Positions 1-10,941 of a DNA stretch of 64,000 nt are shown here, piece by piece. Both the position numbers and the translations under genes were made by a program. Position 1 is the stretch's first letter; every line of letters starts with the position of its first letter. The notes below the pieces were generated by a model. It had not been told where the DNA came from. It saw only the letters and a list, made by a program, of their open reading frames with translations, and did no database searches. Origin of the DNA: Bretschneidera sinensis (lineage: Eukaryota; Streptophyta; Magnoliopsida; Brassicales; Akaniaceae); NCBI GenBank assembly GCA_023935145.1, contig CM043705.1, positions 18,254,501-18,318,500 of the forward strand. The letters are read 5' to 3'.

Positions 1-890
1 ACCTCCTAGTGAGCATCTTGAGGATCCCAGTGGGAGGGATCCAATGGAGTCTGGACGGATAGCCGAACAATTTTGACTATGATGAGGCATGCCAGATCGT
101 TAGGGGAGATCCTAACTACATCTTTTGGCCCACTATATTTCACACATGTAGTGACATGCCCCTTGATTCAAATTTGTTCAATCTTATCGTGAGTTGGACC
201 ATCCATTCATGACTTGGGAGTCAGGGCTATCTCTCAAAGATAGACGTCGTATTGATTTGGTATCTCAAAACTGGACACTACTTCAATATCTACCCCCTAC
301 TACTTGCCAACATGATCAACGGTAAAGCTAGAAACTCCAAATGCCTTCTCTATGGGATGTTCATCACTCTCATCCTCCAGCATTTTTGGGTTCCCCTTTC
401 CGCCTCTGAGGCTCAGGACATCGGCCCTAAGGACATCATCAATGTCTCTTCTCTGAAGAAGATAGGGTGCACTATCCGTGATGGATTGATCTACTTTAAG
501 GCCAGGAAAGACATAAAGATTGGAGAGGGTGATAGTAGCGAGGAGGACGACAAGGTTCTTGGTGATGCAGCCCCTCCCACTGCTATGGACACTGATGACT
601 GAGCAGCCCAGCATGGTGGTTCTAGTGCTGGTCAGGCTGGGTACGATGATCTACTCCAAGCTATTTCGAGCCTCCAACTATCCATGTAGTCTGGGTTCTA
701 GAGCTTGAGCTCTTCTGTTGATTCCATGCACCATGACCTCCGCTCACTTCGAGATGACTTCGAGCTACATCAAGAGCACACAGAGGGCTCTTTGGCTGAG
801 CTTCAGGATCTTATTCAAGATGGCTATGATTTTCCCGCTCGCAAAGCTTCCTATTTTATCCCTTTTCTTGTATGTATATCTGTTAAATGA
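1..890 (+). pseudogene. Env-like / putative plant transposon protein remnant of the Sirevirus
   Basis: A degenerate coding region in one main frame from about 213 to 890, broken by TGA at 600-602 and further stops near 685-695; stops and frame changes also interrupt it upstream of 213. Residues from 252 include a YPLLLANMI stretch, then LLYGMFIT and HFWVPLS. This pattern resembles the putative plant transposon protein domain often found in env-like ORFs of Sireviruses. The C-terminal part (705-890) has a heptad-like charged segment starting SSSVDSMHHDLRSLRDDF, a likely coiled coil. The 5' end is cut by the window edge. It is non-functional as it stands. The domain assignment is from memory of the family and needs a profile search. 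Confidence 0.5.
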
Positions 891-1544
891 TCTTAGCACG
901 AACATTTAATGATTTATCATACATTTTTGTTATTCTACTCAATATTTGGCTTCTAGAAGCCTGTGATGTATAGATGCTTGTATATATATTTGCCTATATT
1001 TCAGTTATCTAGCCTATGGTTCATATACTTGCTTTACTTTGAAGCTATATGATTACTTGGTTTGAGCCATTCATACTCCGCAATATGTTTTAACTACTTC
1101 TGCTAGTGTGAAAATTTCTGGTTCTTCTCGGGAAGTCTTTCTAGATGTGAATAATACCTAGTTTTTGCATGCAAGTTTTTTTTTTTTTTTTTTTTTTGCA
1201 TTATCTTCTTGTCTATATTATCAGTGTTGCTTGTTTTTTGAGTTTGCACCCCTTTTTCTGCTATCATCAAAACGGGGGAGAGAAATGCGAAAAAGTGAAA
1301 TATCAATGTAAACTTAAAATAAAGCATAGATTTAGGGGGAGCATTGCTTTGAAAACTTTGATGAATATAAACCTAATTTACTTTGCTTGGGTGGGTTATT
1401 TATAAACTGCGTTTGAACTACTTTACAGGTTGGTTTTATCCGAAAAATAGAGGAAACTATGCCCATGTTTTTCTAAAAACCCAATATTTAGTTTTTAAAA
1501 CCGTTTTCTCTCATTAGTTTTGTCATCATCAAAAAATGGGAGAT
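891..1544 (+). other. Sirevirus 3' untranslated region with duplicated polypurine tracts
   Basis: Non-coding. It holds two similar motifs: ATCATCAAAACGGGGGAGA at 1263-1281 and TCATCATCAAAAAATGGGAG at 1523-1542. The second abuts the 3' LTR and is the functional-position polypurine tract. A third short GGGGGAG occurs near 1335. A run of T (about 1171-1197) is present. The short ORFs predicted here are chance frames. Confidence 0.6.
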
Positions 1545-2686
1545 TGTTGACCCTTATTTAATTTTAATAATGACAAAACACTACTCTAATTGCACTAACA
1601 GTTTTATCTAAGTGTTTAAACGGTAAAAGCTTTCAGCAAAGAAACAAGATGTAAGAACTCAACCAGTTTCAAACGCCAAGACAAGACAGAAGATATAGAA
1701 TAGGCATTTAGGTATTGAAACCAACTGTAAATCTCTCATGTTCAAGTACTTAGCTTGTCTTATGGCTCTTTTTACAAAAAGATTTTGACAAAACTATTAA
1801 TACAAATGTTTCCAAGTCAAAAAAACAGTTTTGAAACTTGAAACACTATGTTGAAGGTCAACCTAGTCGACTGGCATCTGGGACAGTGAGTTCCCAATTG
1901 ACTGGTGCTTAGGACCCAGTCGACTGGTACTCTCCCACAGCCTAAAAGTGAGATTTCTCACTTGACCCAATCGACTGATAATTCAAAAATATGACCGTTT
2001 GAGACGCGAGACTTGAGCATTTAATGCACCAAACCTACCAAGTCAGTGTCCAACGACCATATTGATTCAAGGCTATATAAACCCACTTCAATGAGCATTT
2101 AAAAGAAGAAGATAACATATCCAATTCACAAGGTTGCTCATTAATTCTCAAAAGCTTTGAAAAATTTATTGTTGAGCCATTCTTAAAGCTTATTCTTGAA
2201 AGAGAGATATTGTTCATTTGTAAAAGCATTCATTGCTATCTCTCTACCATTTACTTTACAACAAATCTTATTTATTGTAAAGGGGAAAGAGTTTTAATAA
2301 CTCTTAGAGTGTTTAGAATTAAACACTTCTTTGTAAGCTTCCGTGGGGAAGGGATTAGCTTCCGTGAGGAAGGGAATAGCTTCCGAGATGAATGGATTGG
2401 TTGTAAGGTTTGTACAATACCCGTGAAGTTGTATGACTAAAAGTTTTAGTTGATTACTTCAAGGAGGTTCCTTGAAGAGAGTAGACATAGGGTCAAAAGG
2501 AATCTGATATTGCCGAACCACTATAAATTGATTTTGCACTTTCTCTTCCTTAAACTCTTTTACTTAAAGCACATTACTTGTTTGTATGATTTGTACATTT
2601 AACATTTTTTATAAACCTGTAAGTAATTGGCAAAAGTTTTTAAAAACCCAATTCACCCCCCTCTTGGGTTAGAACATCGGTTTACA
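1545..2686 (+). repeat. 3' LTR of the Sirevirus-like element
   Basis: Starts TGTTGACCCTTATTT and ends GGTTTACA, about 1142 bp. A TATA-like box (CTATATAA) lies at about 2073-2080. Around 1865-1975 there are repeated GTCGACTGG motifs, some within the palindrome CCAGTCGACTGG. Near 2340-2400 a short repeat AGCTTCCGWGRGGAAGGGA occurs in three imperfect copies. The same features, in the same order, are in the solo LTR at 29831-31002, which confirms the boundaries. Confidence 0.8.
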
Positions 2687-2730
2687 ATCTTGTTTCTTCC
2701 ATGCCGACTGTTGTTATTTGCCTAAGTTTC

Positions 2731-3050
2731 AAACATGTCCAAACATGGTCTAAGGTTGGTTAATGTCCAAACCAATTGTGGGATATCAAAGTTCAGCAAG
2801 TTATAAGGTTGCACACATGTGTGTGCTTAAATTTTGAGCATAGGAAGATCAGGCACACTGCTGTGGAAGTTTCTGCCCACAAGCAGGATCAAACATGTCC
2901 AAACATGGTCTAAGGTTGGTTAATGTCCAAACCAATTGTGGGATATCAAAGTTCAGCAAGTTATAAGGTTGCACACATGTGTGTGCTTCAATTTTGAGCA
3001 TAGGAAGATCAAACACACTGCTGTGGAAGTTTCTGCCCACAGGCAGGAGG
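2731..3050 (+). repeat. 160-bp tandem duplication within the 5' LTR
   Basis: Two copies starting AAACATGTCCAAACATGGTC at 2731 and 2891. Each contains ACACATGTGTGTG and TTTCTGCCCACA. They differ by a few substitutions (for example TTAAATTTTG versus TTCAATTTTG). The 3' LTR has only one copy, at about 8085-8244. Confidence 0.9.
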
Positions 3051-3215
3051 TGTGCGCACAGCATCAGGTAGCTGCAGCATCAGGTCACGCCGCAGCACAC
3101 AGCACCACACCAAAACACACAGCATCACTTGGAGAGTGATGTAGGGTTAAGATTAAAGGAAGAACATGATCAAAGGGAGGATAATGACTCACAAGGATGT
3201 CCAAGAATTAATAGG

Positions 3216-3224
3216 CTATAAAAG
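3216..3224 (+). promoter_or_regulatory. LTR TATA box of the Tork-like element
   Basis: CTATAAAAG in the 5' LTR, repeated exactly in the 3' LTR at 8410-8418. The position, roughly mid-LTR before the R region, fits the core promoter of a copia LTR. Transcription start is not determinable from sequence. Confidence 0.6.
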
Positions 3225-3704
3225 GGGTTCTCAAGGCCTCGTTTCATAAGATAATACAAGATACAAAAACACACATACAAGAGAGTTTTGTGACATTGTG
3301 AGATCATTGTAAACATTAAGATAGAATTATATAGAGAGACATAAACACAAGAGGGACTCTTGTAGTGAGGCTGGTTGTAATTAGATAGAGAGAGTATAGA
3401 TTAGATTAGAGAACATTGTTGAGTTCTCATCTTCTTCTTTCTCTTCTTGTTTCTTCAAGAACTTGGATTCTTGAAGGGGATTGCTGTAACTTTGTAAGAA
3501 CCATTGAGATAGTGCAGAGAGTTCGGAGGAACTCACGGGGACGTAGGCACATTGCCGAACCTCGACAACAAATTACTTGTCTTCTTTCTTTCTTTGATTT
3601 TCTGTTCTTGAGTTCGATTGCTGAAATTCTTTCTACAAGTCATTTAAGACTTGGGTGTTTGGAAGATCACCACCTGGGCATCTTGTCAAGGTGATTTCCA
3701 ACAG

Positions 3705-3716
3705 TGGTATCAGAGC
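3705..3716 (+). other. Primer-binding site (initiator tRNA-Met type)
   Basis: TGGTATCAGAGC, the standard plant copia site complementary to the 3' end of initiator methionine tRNA, one base after the LTR end. It sets the element's strand. Confidence 0.92.
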
Positions 3717-3943
3717 ACAGCAGCTGGTTATCGGAACAAGAAGTAGAAGGTACGGAGTCAAGACTCCAAGAATCAAAGATCAAACTTCTTGGGTGAATCA
3801 AGAACGGTTAAAGATCAAGATCCGGTCGTGTTCTTGAAGGTTGATTCAAGAACGGTGTTAAAGATCCATCTTCGATCTGTGTTCTTGAGGTTAAAGAAAG
3901 TAGTTGTGGTTAGTGCACAAATCTGGGATCTTGTCCGCAAAAG

Positions 3944-6900
3944 ATGGCTTCAAATTTCTATGTGGAGAAGTTTGATGGAAATGGGGACTTTACCCTATGG
4001 AAGCGGAAGATCAAGGCGGTTCTAATGCAGCAGAAAGTGGACTTGGCTATTGGAGAAGATGATGCTTTTCCAGCAAGTGTCACGGAGGACCAGGGGACCG
4101 AGATGAAGAAGATGGCCTACAGCACCATTTTCTTGCACATGTCGGATAGTATCACAAGGGAGTGCGGAGACTCGGAGGATCCGGCTGTCATATGGAAGAA
4201 ACTAGATAAGTTGTTTCTTACCAAAACTCTTCCTAACAAAATTTATCTTCTTAAAAGAATCTTTGCTTTTAAAATGGACCCTAGTAAGGAGTTGCAAGAT
4301 AATCTTGATGTCTTTAACAAGCTAGTTCAAGATTTGAATAGCTGTAGCATTACTTTTCCGGATGAACAATTGGCTGTCATTTTATTAAATTCACTTCTAG
4401 ATTGCTTTGATAATTTGATTAATGCAATTGAGTATGGAAGGGATTCTTTGACAAAGGAGATTATGATCAATGCCATAAAGGCACATGATTTCAAAGCCAA
4501 GATGAAGGAGGCATCAAGTGGTGAAGGGTTGTTCGTAAGAGGAAGGCCAGCAGCTCGGAATGGCAGTAGCACTTATGGCAGCTACCGGGAGAAATCAAGA
4601 GGTAGAGGGCAAAGCCATGGGAGATCTCACTCCAAGACAAGATATGGAGGAGGAAAGAGATGCTTCTACTGCAACAAGGAGGGCCATTTCAAGAAAGATT
4701 GCAAGAAGATGATATGGGATGAGAGGAGAAGTCATACCAATAATGGAGAGGCTTCGGTTGCCAAAGGAGAACAGCAAGATGATGTTCTTGTTGCGTGCTC
4801 AAATGTGAGCAGGAGGCAAGGCAGCAGAAAGTGGATTCTTGACTCCGGGTGCACCTATCATATGTGCCCTCACAAAGAATGGTTCAAGAATTTCAAGGAG
4901 ATCAATGAGGGAAGAGTCTTCTTGGGGAATGACAATTCTTGCCAAGTGAGAGGGATTGGAGACATCCAATTGAGGATGTTTGATGGAGTCATAAGGCTGC
5001 TGCGAAATGTAAGATATCTTCCAGACTTGAAGAGGAACTTGATCTCATTGGGGCAGCTGGACTCCATGGGGTACACATGCAAATTAGAGGGAGGAAAGAT
5101 CAAGGTGGCCAAGGGATCTTTGGTAGTGATCAAGGCAGCAAGAAATGATGGACTTTATGAGATGATCGGAGAAACAGAAACCAATGATCAAGCAGCAAGC
5201 TTGATGGCTGAGCTGGATAAGGCAGCCCTTTGGCACACTCGCTTGGGACACATGAGCGAAAAAGGCCTGCAAGTGCTTAGCAAGGAAGGTCTACTTGGTG
5301 GTGACAAAGTAGAAAAACTGGATTTCTGTGAGAGTTGCATTCTTGGGAAGCAACACTGGGTCAGCTTTAACACCGGAGTGCACAAGTCTAAGAGGATTCT
5401 TGATTACATTCATTCGAACCTTTGGGGACCAGCAAGAACACCAACACAGGGAGGTAACTTTTACTTTCTGTCTTTAATTGATGATTATTCAAGAAGAGTG
5501 TGGATTTATTTGCTTAGGAATAAATCGGATGCCTTGAATAAATTTGTTGTGTGGAAGAAATTGTTGGAAACCTAAACTGGTAGGGTAGTTAAAGCTTTAA
5601 GAACCGATAATGGCTTAGAATTTTGCAACAAAGATTTTGATAAATTCTGTGAATTAAATGGCATTCTAAAACATAGAACGGTTGCAAAAACACCCCAGCA
5701 AAATGGAGTTGCTGAAAGAATGAATCGAACCCTTATGGAAAAAGTTAGGTGCATGCTAATAGGATCCGGGTTACCAAAATATTTTTGGGGAGAAGCTGTA
5801 GCTATAGCTGCATACTTGGTGAATAAATCACCCTCTAGAGCAATAGAGCTCAAGACTCCCATGGAGATGTGGAGTGGAAAACCCCCTGAATTAAGCAACC
5901 TTAGGACTTTTGGATGTGCAGCATATGCACACCAAAAAGAGGATAAACTTGACCCTAGGTCTAGAAAATGTGTATTTCTAGGATATGGTGATGGGGTTAA
6001 GGGATATAGGTTGTGGTCCTTAGAAAAGAAGGGCATGAAACTGATTATAAGTAGGGATGTTGTCTTTAATAAATTATTATTTCCTTACTTGGAGAAAACT
6101 AACCCTGCAGGGGCTAGTGAGCAAACCAATTCAGAAATTGTTGAGCATCACATCAAAGAGCACTCGGTTCAGATAGAACAGAGGAGGCAAGAGGGTTTGG
6201 ACCAGGTAGAGCCCTTGGAAGAAGGCCAAGAAGCTCAAAAAACTCAAGAAGAGGCTGAATAAGAAGTAGTTGATGCAGTAAATAACTACCAGCTCATAAG
6301 AGACCGGGAAAGAAGAGTGGTTAGACCACCCTTGAGATATGGGTTTGCAAATGCTGTAGATGCAGCAGCTCCTTGGATAGAAGGAGGGATGGCTAAACCA
6401 GAAACTTACACGGATACCATGGAGTGTAAGGATTCGTCAAAGTGGCAGCTGGCTATGGAGGAAGAAATGGATTCTTTGATGAAGAACAACTCTTGGGAGC
6501 TGGTGCCAAAACCAGAAAAACAGAAAGTGGTGGATTGTAGGTGGCTCTACAAGATCAAAGAAGGGAATACTCCGGGGGATGAAGTCCGATATAAGGCCAG
6601 GCTGGTGGCAAAGGGGTTCACACAAAAAGAAGGCATAGATTTCACCGAAATCTTCTCACCGGTTGTGAAGTACAAGACAATATGGATGATGTTAGCATTA
6701 GTGGTCCAATTTAATTGGGAAATCGAGCAAATGGATGTGAAGACTGCATTCTTGCATGGAGAGCTCGATGAGACCATTTTCATGAGGCAACCCGAAGGCT
6801 ATGAGGAAGGAAGGCAGGGAGAGCTAGTGTGCAAATTGAAGAAGTCTCTCTATGGCCTGAAGCAATCACCTCAGCAGTGGAACAAGAGGTTTGATTCCTT

Positions 6901-7963
6901 TGTAATCAGCTTGGGTTTCATGAGGAGCTGCTATGATTCTTGCTTGTACTATAAGGGGCAGAAGATTGAGGAGATGGTGATCATCCTCATCTATGTTGAT
7001 GACATGTTGCTGGTTGGGAGCAGCATGGAGAGGATAAAGAAATTAAAGGCTCAACTCAGTGAAGAGTTTGAGATGAAGGATCTTGGCCATGCAAAGAAGA
7101 ACCTTGGGATTTATATCATCCGGGAAAGGGAGAGAAACAGATTGAAGATCTCTCAAACTTCCTACATAGAGAAGATGATATCTAAATTCTCTATGAAAGA
7201 TAGCAAACCAGTGAAGGTTCCACTTGCTGGTCATTTCAAATTCTCTAGCGATCAATGTCCAAGATCGGAGGCGGAGAAGAAGGAAATGGAGAAAGTCCCT
7301 TACTCTAGTGCTGTTGGTTCTGTTATGTACACCATGGTGAGCACTAGACCGGACATTGCTCATGCAATGAGTGTTCTCAGCAGGTTTATGAGTAATCCCG
7401 GAAAGGAGCATTGGATTGGGATGAAGTGGTTGCTAAGGTATTTGAAGGGAAGCCCAGAAGTAGGGCTGGTGTATGAGAAGAGGGGTAATGCAATCTGCCT
7501 TGAAGGGTTTGCAGATTCGGACTATGGAGCAGACCGGGATAAAAGGAGATCGATTACCTCCTACTTCTTCAACTTAAATAGATGTTGTGTAAGTTGGAAG
7601 GCTTAGTTGTAGCCAGTGGTAGCACTCTCAACAACCGAGGCTGAGTACATAGCTGCTACAGAGGCCATTAAGGAAGCTATGTGGTGCAAAGGGTTGCTTG
7701 AAGAGTTGAAGGTACTGGATGAGCAGGTTGTGGTATTTTCGGATAGTCAAAGTGCCTTGCATTTGTGTAAAAATCTAGTGTTCCATGAGAGGACAAAGCA
7801 CATGGATGTTCGGTATCATTTCATTCGGGAAAATGTTACGAAAGGATGCATCCATGTGGACAAGGTTGCCACGGAAGAAAATCCTGCTGACTTGGGTACT
7901 AAAGTCTTACCTCTAAGTAAGTTCAATCATTGCCTTGAATTACTTAGGATTGGAGTGGGTTAA
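3944..7963 (+). pseudogene. Copia gag-pol polyprotein with four in-frame stops
   Basis: One frame of 1339 codons encodes the whole polyprotein without a frameshift. It starts with the retrotransposon gag domain (codons 1-230). A CCHC knuckle CFYCNKEGHFKKDC lies at codons 240-253 and the protease DSG at codon 300. A GAG-pre-integrase region with LWHTRLGH follows near codon 429, then the integrase core, a reverse transcriptase with YVDDM at codon 1017, and an RNase H with STTEAEY near codon 1228. Stops are TAA 5573-5575, TAA 6260-6262, TAG 7604-7606 and TAG 7610-7612. The first integrase catalytic Asp (expected in the HSDLWGP-like motif) reads Asn at codon 492; the later Asp (codon 555) and Glu (codon 591) remain. 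ATG at 3944 is chosen because the gag N-terminus begins there. It would need stop suppression to act and is presumed dead. Confidence 0.92.
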
Positions 7964-8062
7964 TTGGTAACTCAATATGAGTTTGGATCCCGAAACTTTC
8001 TGCACAATGGTTCAGGTTTTTTTTTTTTTTTTTTTTTGGAACACTTAGACAAAGGTAGAGAT

Positions 8063-8897
8063 TGTTGTTATTTGCCTAAGTTTCAAACATGTCCAAACAT
8101 GGTCTAAGTTTGGTTAATGTCCAAACCAATTATGGGATATCAAAGTTCAGCAAGTTATAAGGTTGCACACATGTGTGTGCTTCAATTTTGAGCATAGGAA
8201 GATCAAGCACACTGCAGTGGAAGTTTCTGCCCACAGGCAGGAGGTGTGCGCACAACATCAGGTGGCTGCAGCATCAGGTCACGCCGCAGCACACAGCACC
8301 ACACCAAAACACACAGCATCACTTGGAGAGTGATGTAGGGCTGAGATTAAAGGAAGAACATGATCAAAGGGAGGATAATGACTCACAAGAATGTCCAAGA
8401 ATTAAGAGGCTATAAAAGGGGTTCTCAATGCCTCATTTCATAAGATAATACAAGATACAAAAACACACATACAAGAGAGTTTTGTGACATTGTGAGATCA
8501 TTGTAAACACTAAGAGAGAATTGTGTAGAGAGACATAAACACAAGAGGGACTCTTGTAGTGAGGCTGGTTGTAATTAGATAGAGAGAGTATAGATTAGAT
8601 TAGAGAACATTGTTGAGTTCTCATCTTCTTCCTTCTCTTCTTGTTTCTTCAAGAACTTGGATTCTTGAAGGGGATTGCTGTAACTTTGTAAGAACCATTG
8701 AGATAGTGCAGAGAATTCGGAGGAACTCACGGGGACGTAGGCACATTGCCGAACCTCGACAACAAATTACTTGTCTTCTTTCTTTCTTTGATTTTCTGTT
8801 CTTGAGTTCGATTGCTGAAATTCTTTCTACAAGTCATTCAAGACTTGGGTGTTTGGAAGATCACCACCTGGGCATCTTGTCAAGGTGATTTCCAACA
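8063..8897 (+). repeat. 3' LTR of the Tork-like copia element
   Basis: 835 bp, TGTTGTTATTTGCC to GATTTCCAACA, preceded by the purine-rich AAAGGTAGAGAT (8051-8062) and followed by the target duplication CCGAC. It lacks the 160-bp duplication of the 5' LTR. A T-run (about 8018-8037) lies just upstream in the 3' untranslated region. Short ORFs inside both LTRs (near 3416-3694 and 8610-8888) are the same non-coding sequence read twice. Confidence 0.92.
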
Positions 8898-8902
8898 CCG
8901 AC

Positions 8903-10200
8903 ATTGCCTTCTTGTCTACAGTCTATGCTCCTCTTCGTGTCTTCTTTGGAAATGATCGAGAAAATGACAACATGTTCTTCTGTGGTGGCTTATATAATAA
9001 ATAGAGAGAGACCGGTTATTGATGAAGGCCAAAATGTTACACATGGTAACAAAGTTCTTAATAAGTTTAGTGAGTTTGAGTTATTTTTGGTTGGTGAAGG
9101 ATTCAACATTGTTTTTCTCATAGCATGGTGCGAATTTAAGTTAGTAATTGTGAATTTTGTCATCAGCCAGCCTTCTAGTAGCAGTGTACAATCGGTTAAT
9201 TCTACTAAAATGGTTAAAAAGTTTAGTTAACCAAATTTTTTCGGTTAACAAAACCATTAATTGTAATTGAACCAAATTATGAATTATGTTAATTCGATTA
9301 ACTGGAATAAAAAATTGGTTAATTTGACTAAATCAGTTTTAATTGAAGTTTAATTGAAAAATAAATCTCTTAGAATTATAACAAAGCTATTAAACCAAAT
9401 CAACCATCTATGCTTCTTGGAAATTTTCAACATTTTCAACAAGTTTCAAAGTTAAAAGCATAACCAAAAACTCTTCATATAAGATACTTCTTCTCACCCC
9501 CTTTTACCTTTTCTCCGAAAGGAGCAAAAAAGGATTTTGTTCATTGTCAATGACATGCAGCATATAGAAAAAGTTATGGTCCATTCAACAACTTCCAAGT
9601 AAATGATAACGGTGTAAACTATAAATAGATGATTGGATGATTTAATCCTAAAACTTAGATCAAAAAATGAATTAGCATTTGCATGGTTACTTATGTTAGG
9701 GTTAGGGAGATTGTGGAATTTAACCTTTTATACATTGGTTTTTTGAAAAATAAATATAATTAATAAAATAAGGAAAAAAACTATTTCAGTTAATTTGAAT
9801 AAACTAGTTAACATTTCTTTTGACCGAAACTGAACCAATGTAATCGAAATAATTGGTTACAACTAAAATTAATCAAATTAACCATTTTACTGAACCCTTC
9901 TATCCAAATCAGTTTGGTTAATTTGTCTAAATCGATTTTAACTAAATTGTGCCCAACTTTTCCTTTTGGTATGACAATATTATGAAGACGATACTAGAGA
10001 ATATTATCTTCATGTGGATCTTCATGTGGGGTTGTGCCATATTGGAAATTAAGAAATCATATATGATCGATGAGGAGAAGTAACACTGGTGGACATCGGG
10101 CTCCTAAACACAAAATTTGAAGATCTTGATTATGACGAGGTTTGAAACGCCAAACCATGTCCCTATTTGGATTTTGATTCAATTCTCTACAATAAGAACT
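8903..10200. other. AT-rich intergenic sequence with a degenerate inverted-repeat element
   Basis: 8903-9180 joins directly to 2687-2708 if the Tork element is removed; I see no gene in it. From about 9186 to 9915 both ends carry related motifs in opposite orientation (ACTAAAATGGTTAAAAAG on the left, and the complement of CATTTTACTGAACC on the right). Repeats of the GGTTAAYYRAAYC type are frequent, as in old non-autonomous DNA transposons. No clean target duplication is seen. 9960-10200 has no recognisable feature. Confidence 0.35.
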
Positions 10201-10941
10201 TTTAATTGGTTTGGGAAAAGTGGTTTCCTATTTTAATGTTGTTTGTTCTAATAGGAGTTGTAGTAGTTTTCTATTGGATATTGCTTATCCTAGTATTAGT
10301 AGAAATTGTTTTCTTTGTTGTTGTTCTTTTCCTAATAGTATTAAGAAAATATCCTCTACATAAAAGGGATCCCAAAGAAGGTTTCAATCACACTCATAAT
10401 TCTCATATATATTGTAAACTAGAGTGGTTTACTACTAGAGTTAGGATAAAAGCTTTGGGTGTATTGGGGTTTTGGGTTGTCAAGTAGAGAGAGCACTTAC
10501 TAGTCGAGTTAGGTTAAGAGCTTTCATTGTATTGTGACTTAGGGGTGAGAGTTTGACAACTTTGCTCTTCCTAAAGTTTTAATTGAAGATTAATAAAGCA
10601 GTTAGTTTATTGGTGGATCTAGGCAACGATGTTGCCGTACCAAATTAATTTTGATGTTCTTGCTCTTTATTTTATTTGCCTATTTAATTGTTGTGGTTAT
10701 TTTTGTGCCTAAATTTTGAGTAAGTGGATTTTTAGAGTTAAAATCCCAACAAGTGGCACCAGAGTTATGGTTCCGATAACAAAAATACAAAATATAGGCA
10801 TGATTAATATTGAAATATTTGATGAGTTGAAGATTGAAGAAGGTATGATGAATATTAGTCTTTTCAATTCTATTATCACTAATTTGTTGAGTAGTATGTT
10901 GACAGAGATGAAGTACTTGCAACTGGAAGGAGATGACATAC
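10200..10941 (+). mobile_element. Truncated copia 5' LTR and leader
   Basis: A sequence ending AAAATCCCAACA at 10751, followed by AGTGGCACCAGAGTTATGG, looks like an LTR end plus a tRNA-Met-type primer site (TGGCACCAGAG, a variant of TGGTATCAGAG). LTRs of this type normally start with the complementary TGTTGGGATTT, which I do not find upstream, so the 5' edge is lost; 10200 is a guess. An ACATAAAAGG TATA-like motif lies near 10357. The internal part stops at 10941 where gypsy element A begins. Confidence 0.5.

Larger units (their letters stand above)
1..2686 (+). mobile_element. 3' part of a Sirevirus-like copia retrotransposon
   Basis: The window opens inside an LTR retrotransposon. Three parts are visible in order: an env-like or transposon-protein remnant (1-890), a non-coding stretch with repeated ATCATCAAAA/GGGGGAGA polypurine motifs (891-1544), and an LTR (1545-2686) running from TGTTGACCC to TTTACA. 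The polypurine tract sits directly against the LTR, which fixes this as the 3' end of a plus-strand element. A pol-distal env-like ORF followed by multiple polypurine motifs is known from Sireviruses (SIRE/Maximus copia lineage). Gag-pol lies outside the window, so the lineage call is inference. A second LTR of the same family stands alone at 29831-31002. Confidence 0.75.
2709..3703 (+). repeat. 5' LTR of the Tork-like copia element
   Basis: Runs TGTTGTTATTTGCC to GATTTCCAACA, 995 bp. It is 160 bp longer than the 3' LTR (835 bp); the difference is fully accounted for by an internal tandem duplication at 2731-3050. Elsewhere the two LTRs differ by scattered single bases. It is followed after one base by the primer-binding site. 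Confidence 0.92.
2709..8897 (+). mobile_element. Complete Tork/Tnt1-like copia retrotransposon with TSD
   Basis: A full element of 6189 bp: 5' LTR (2709-3703), tRNA-Met primer site (3705-3716), a single-frame gag-pol (3944-7963), a short purine-rich tract (8051-8062) and 3' LTR (8063-8897). The 5 bp before (2704-2708, CCGAC) and after (8898-8902, CCGAC) are identical, a target-site duplication that shows one intact insertion. Gag, CCHC knuckle, protease, integrase, reverse transcriptase, RNase H is the copia order. The gag start MASNFYVEKFDGNGDFTLWK and following residues resemble the Tork/Tnt1 lineage (inference). Four in-frame stops make it non-autonomous now. Confidence 0.93.

Noticed and set aside
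1169..1405. ORF through a poly-T run (poly-Phe)
   Set aside because: Homopolymer artefact in the 3' untranslated region of the Sirevirus.
3416..3694. ORF repeated at 8610-8888
   Set aside because: Same LTR read twice; LTR of a copia element, no coding evidence.
5572..6036. Minus-strand 154-codon ORF
   Set aside because: Antisense to the copia integrase.
8904..9230. 108-codon ORF after the Tork element
   Set aside because: Starts at the insertion junction and shows no protein family features.
10206..10487. Plus-strand ORF encoding very hydrophobic residues
   Set aside because: T-rich LTR sequence gives chance hydrophobic codons; starts and ends within a truncated LTR.
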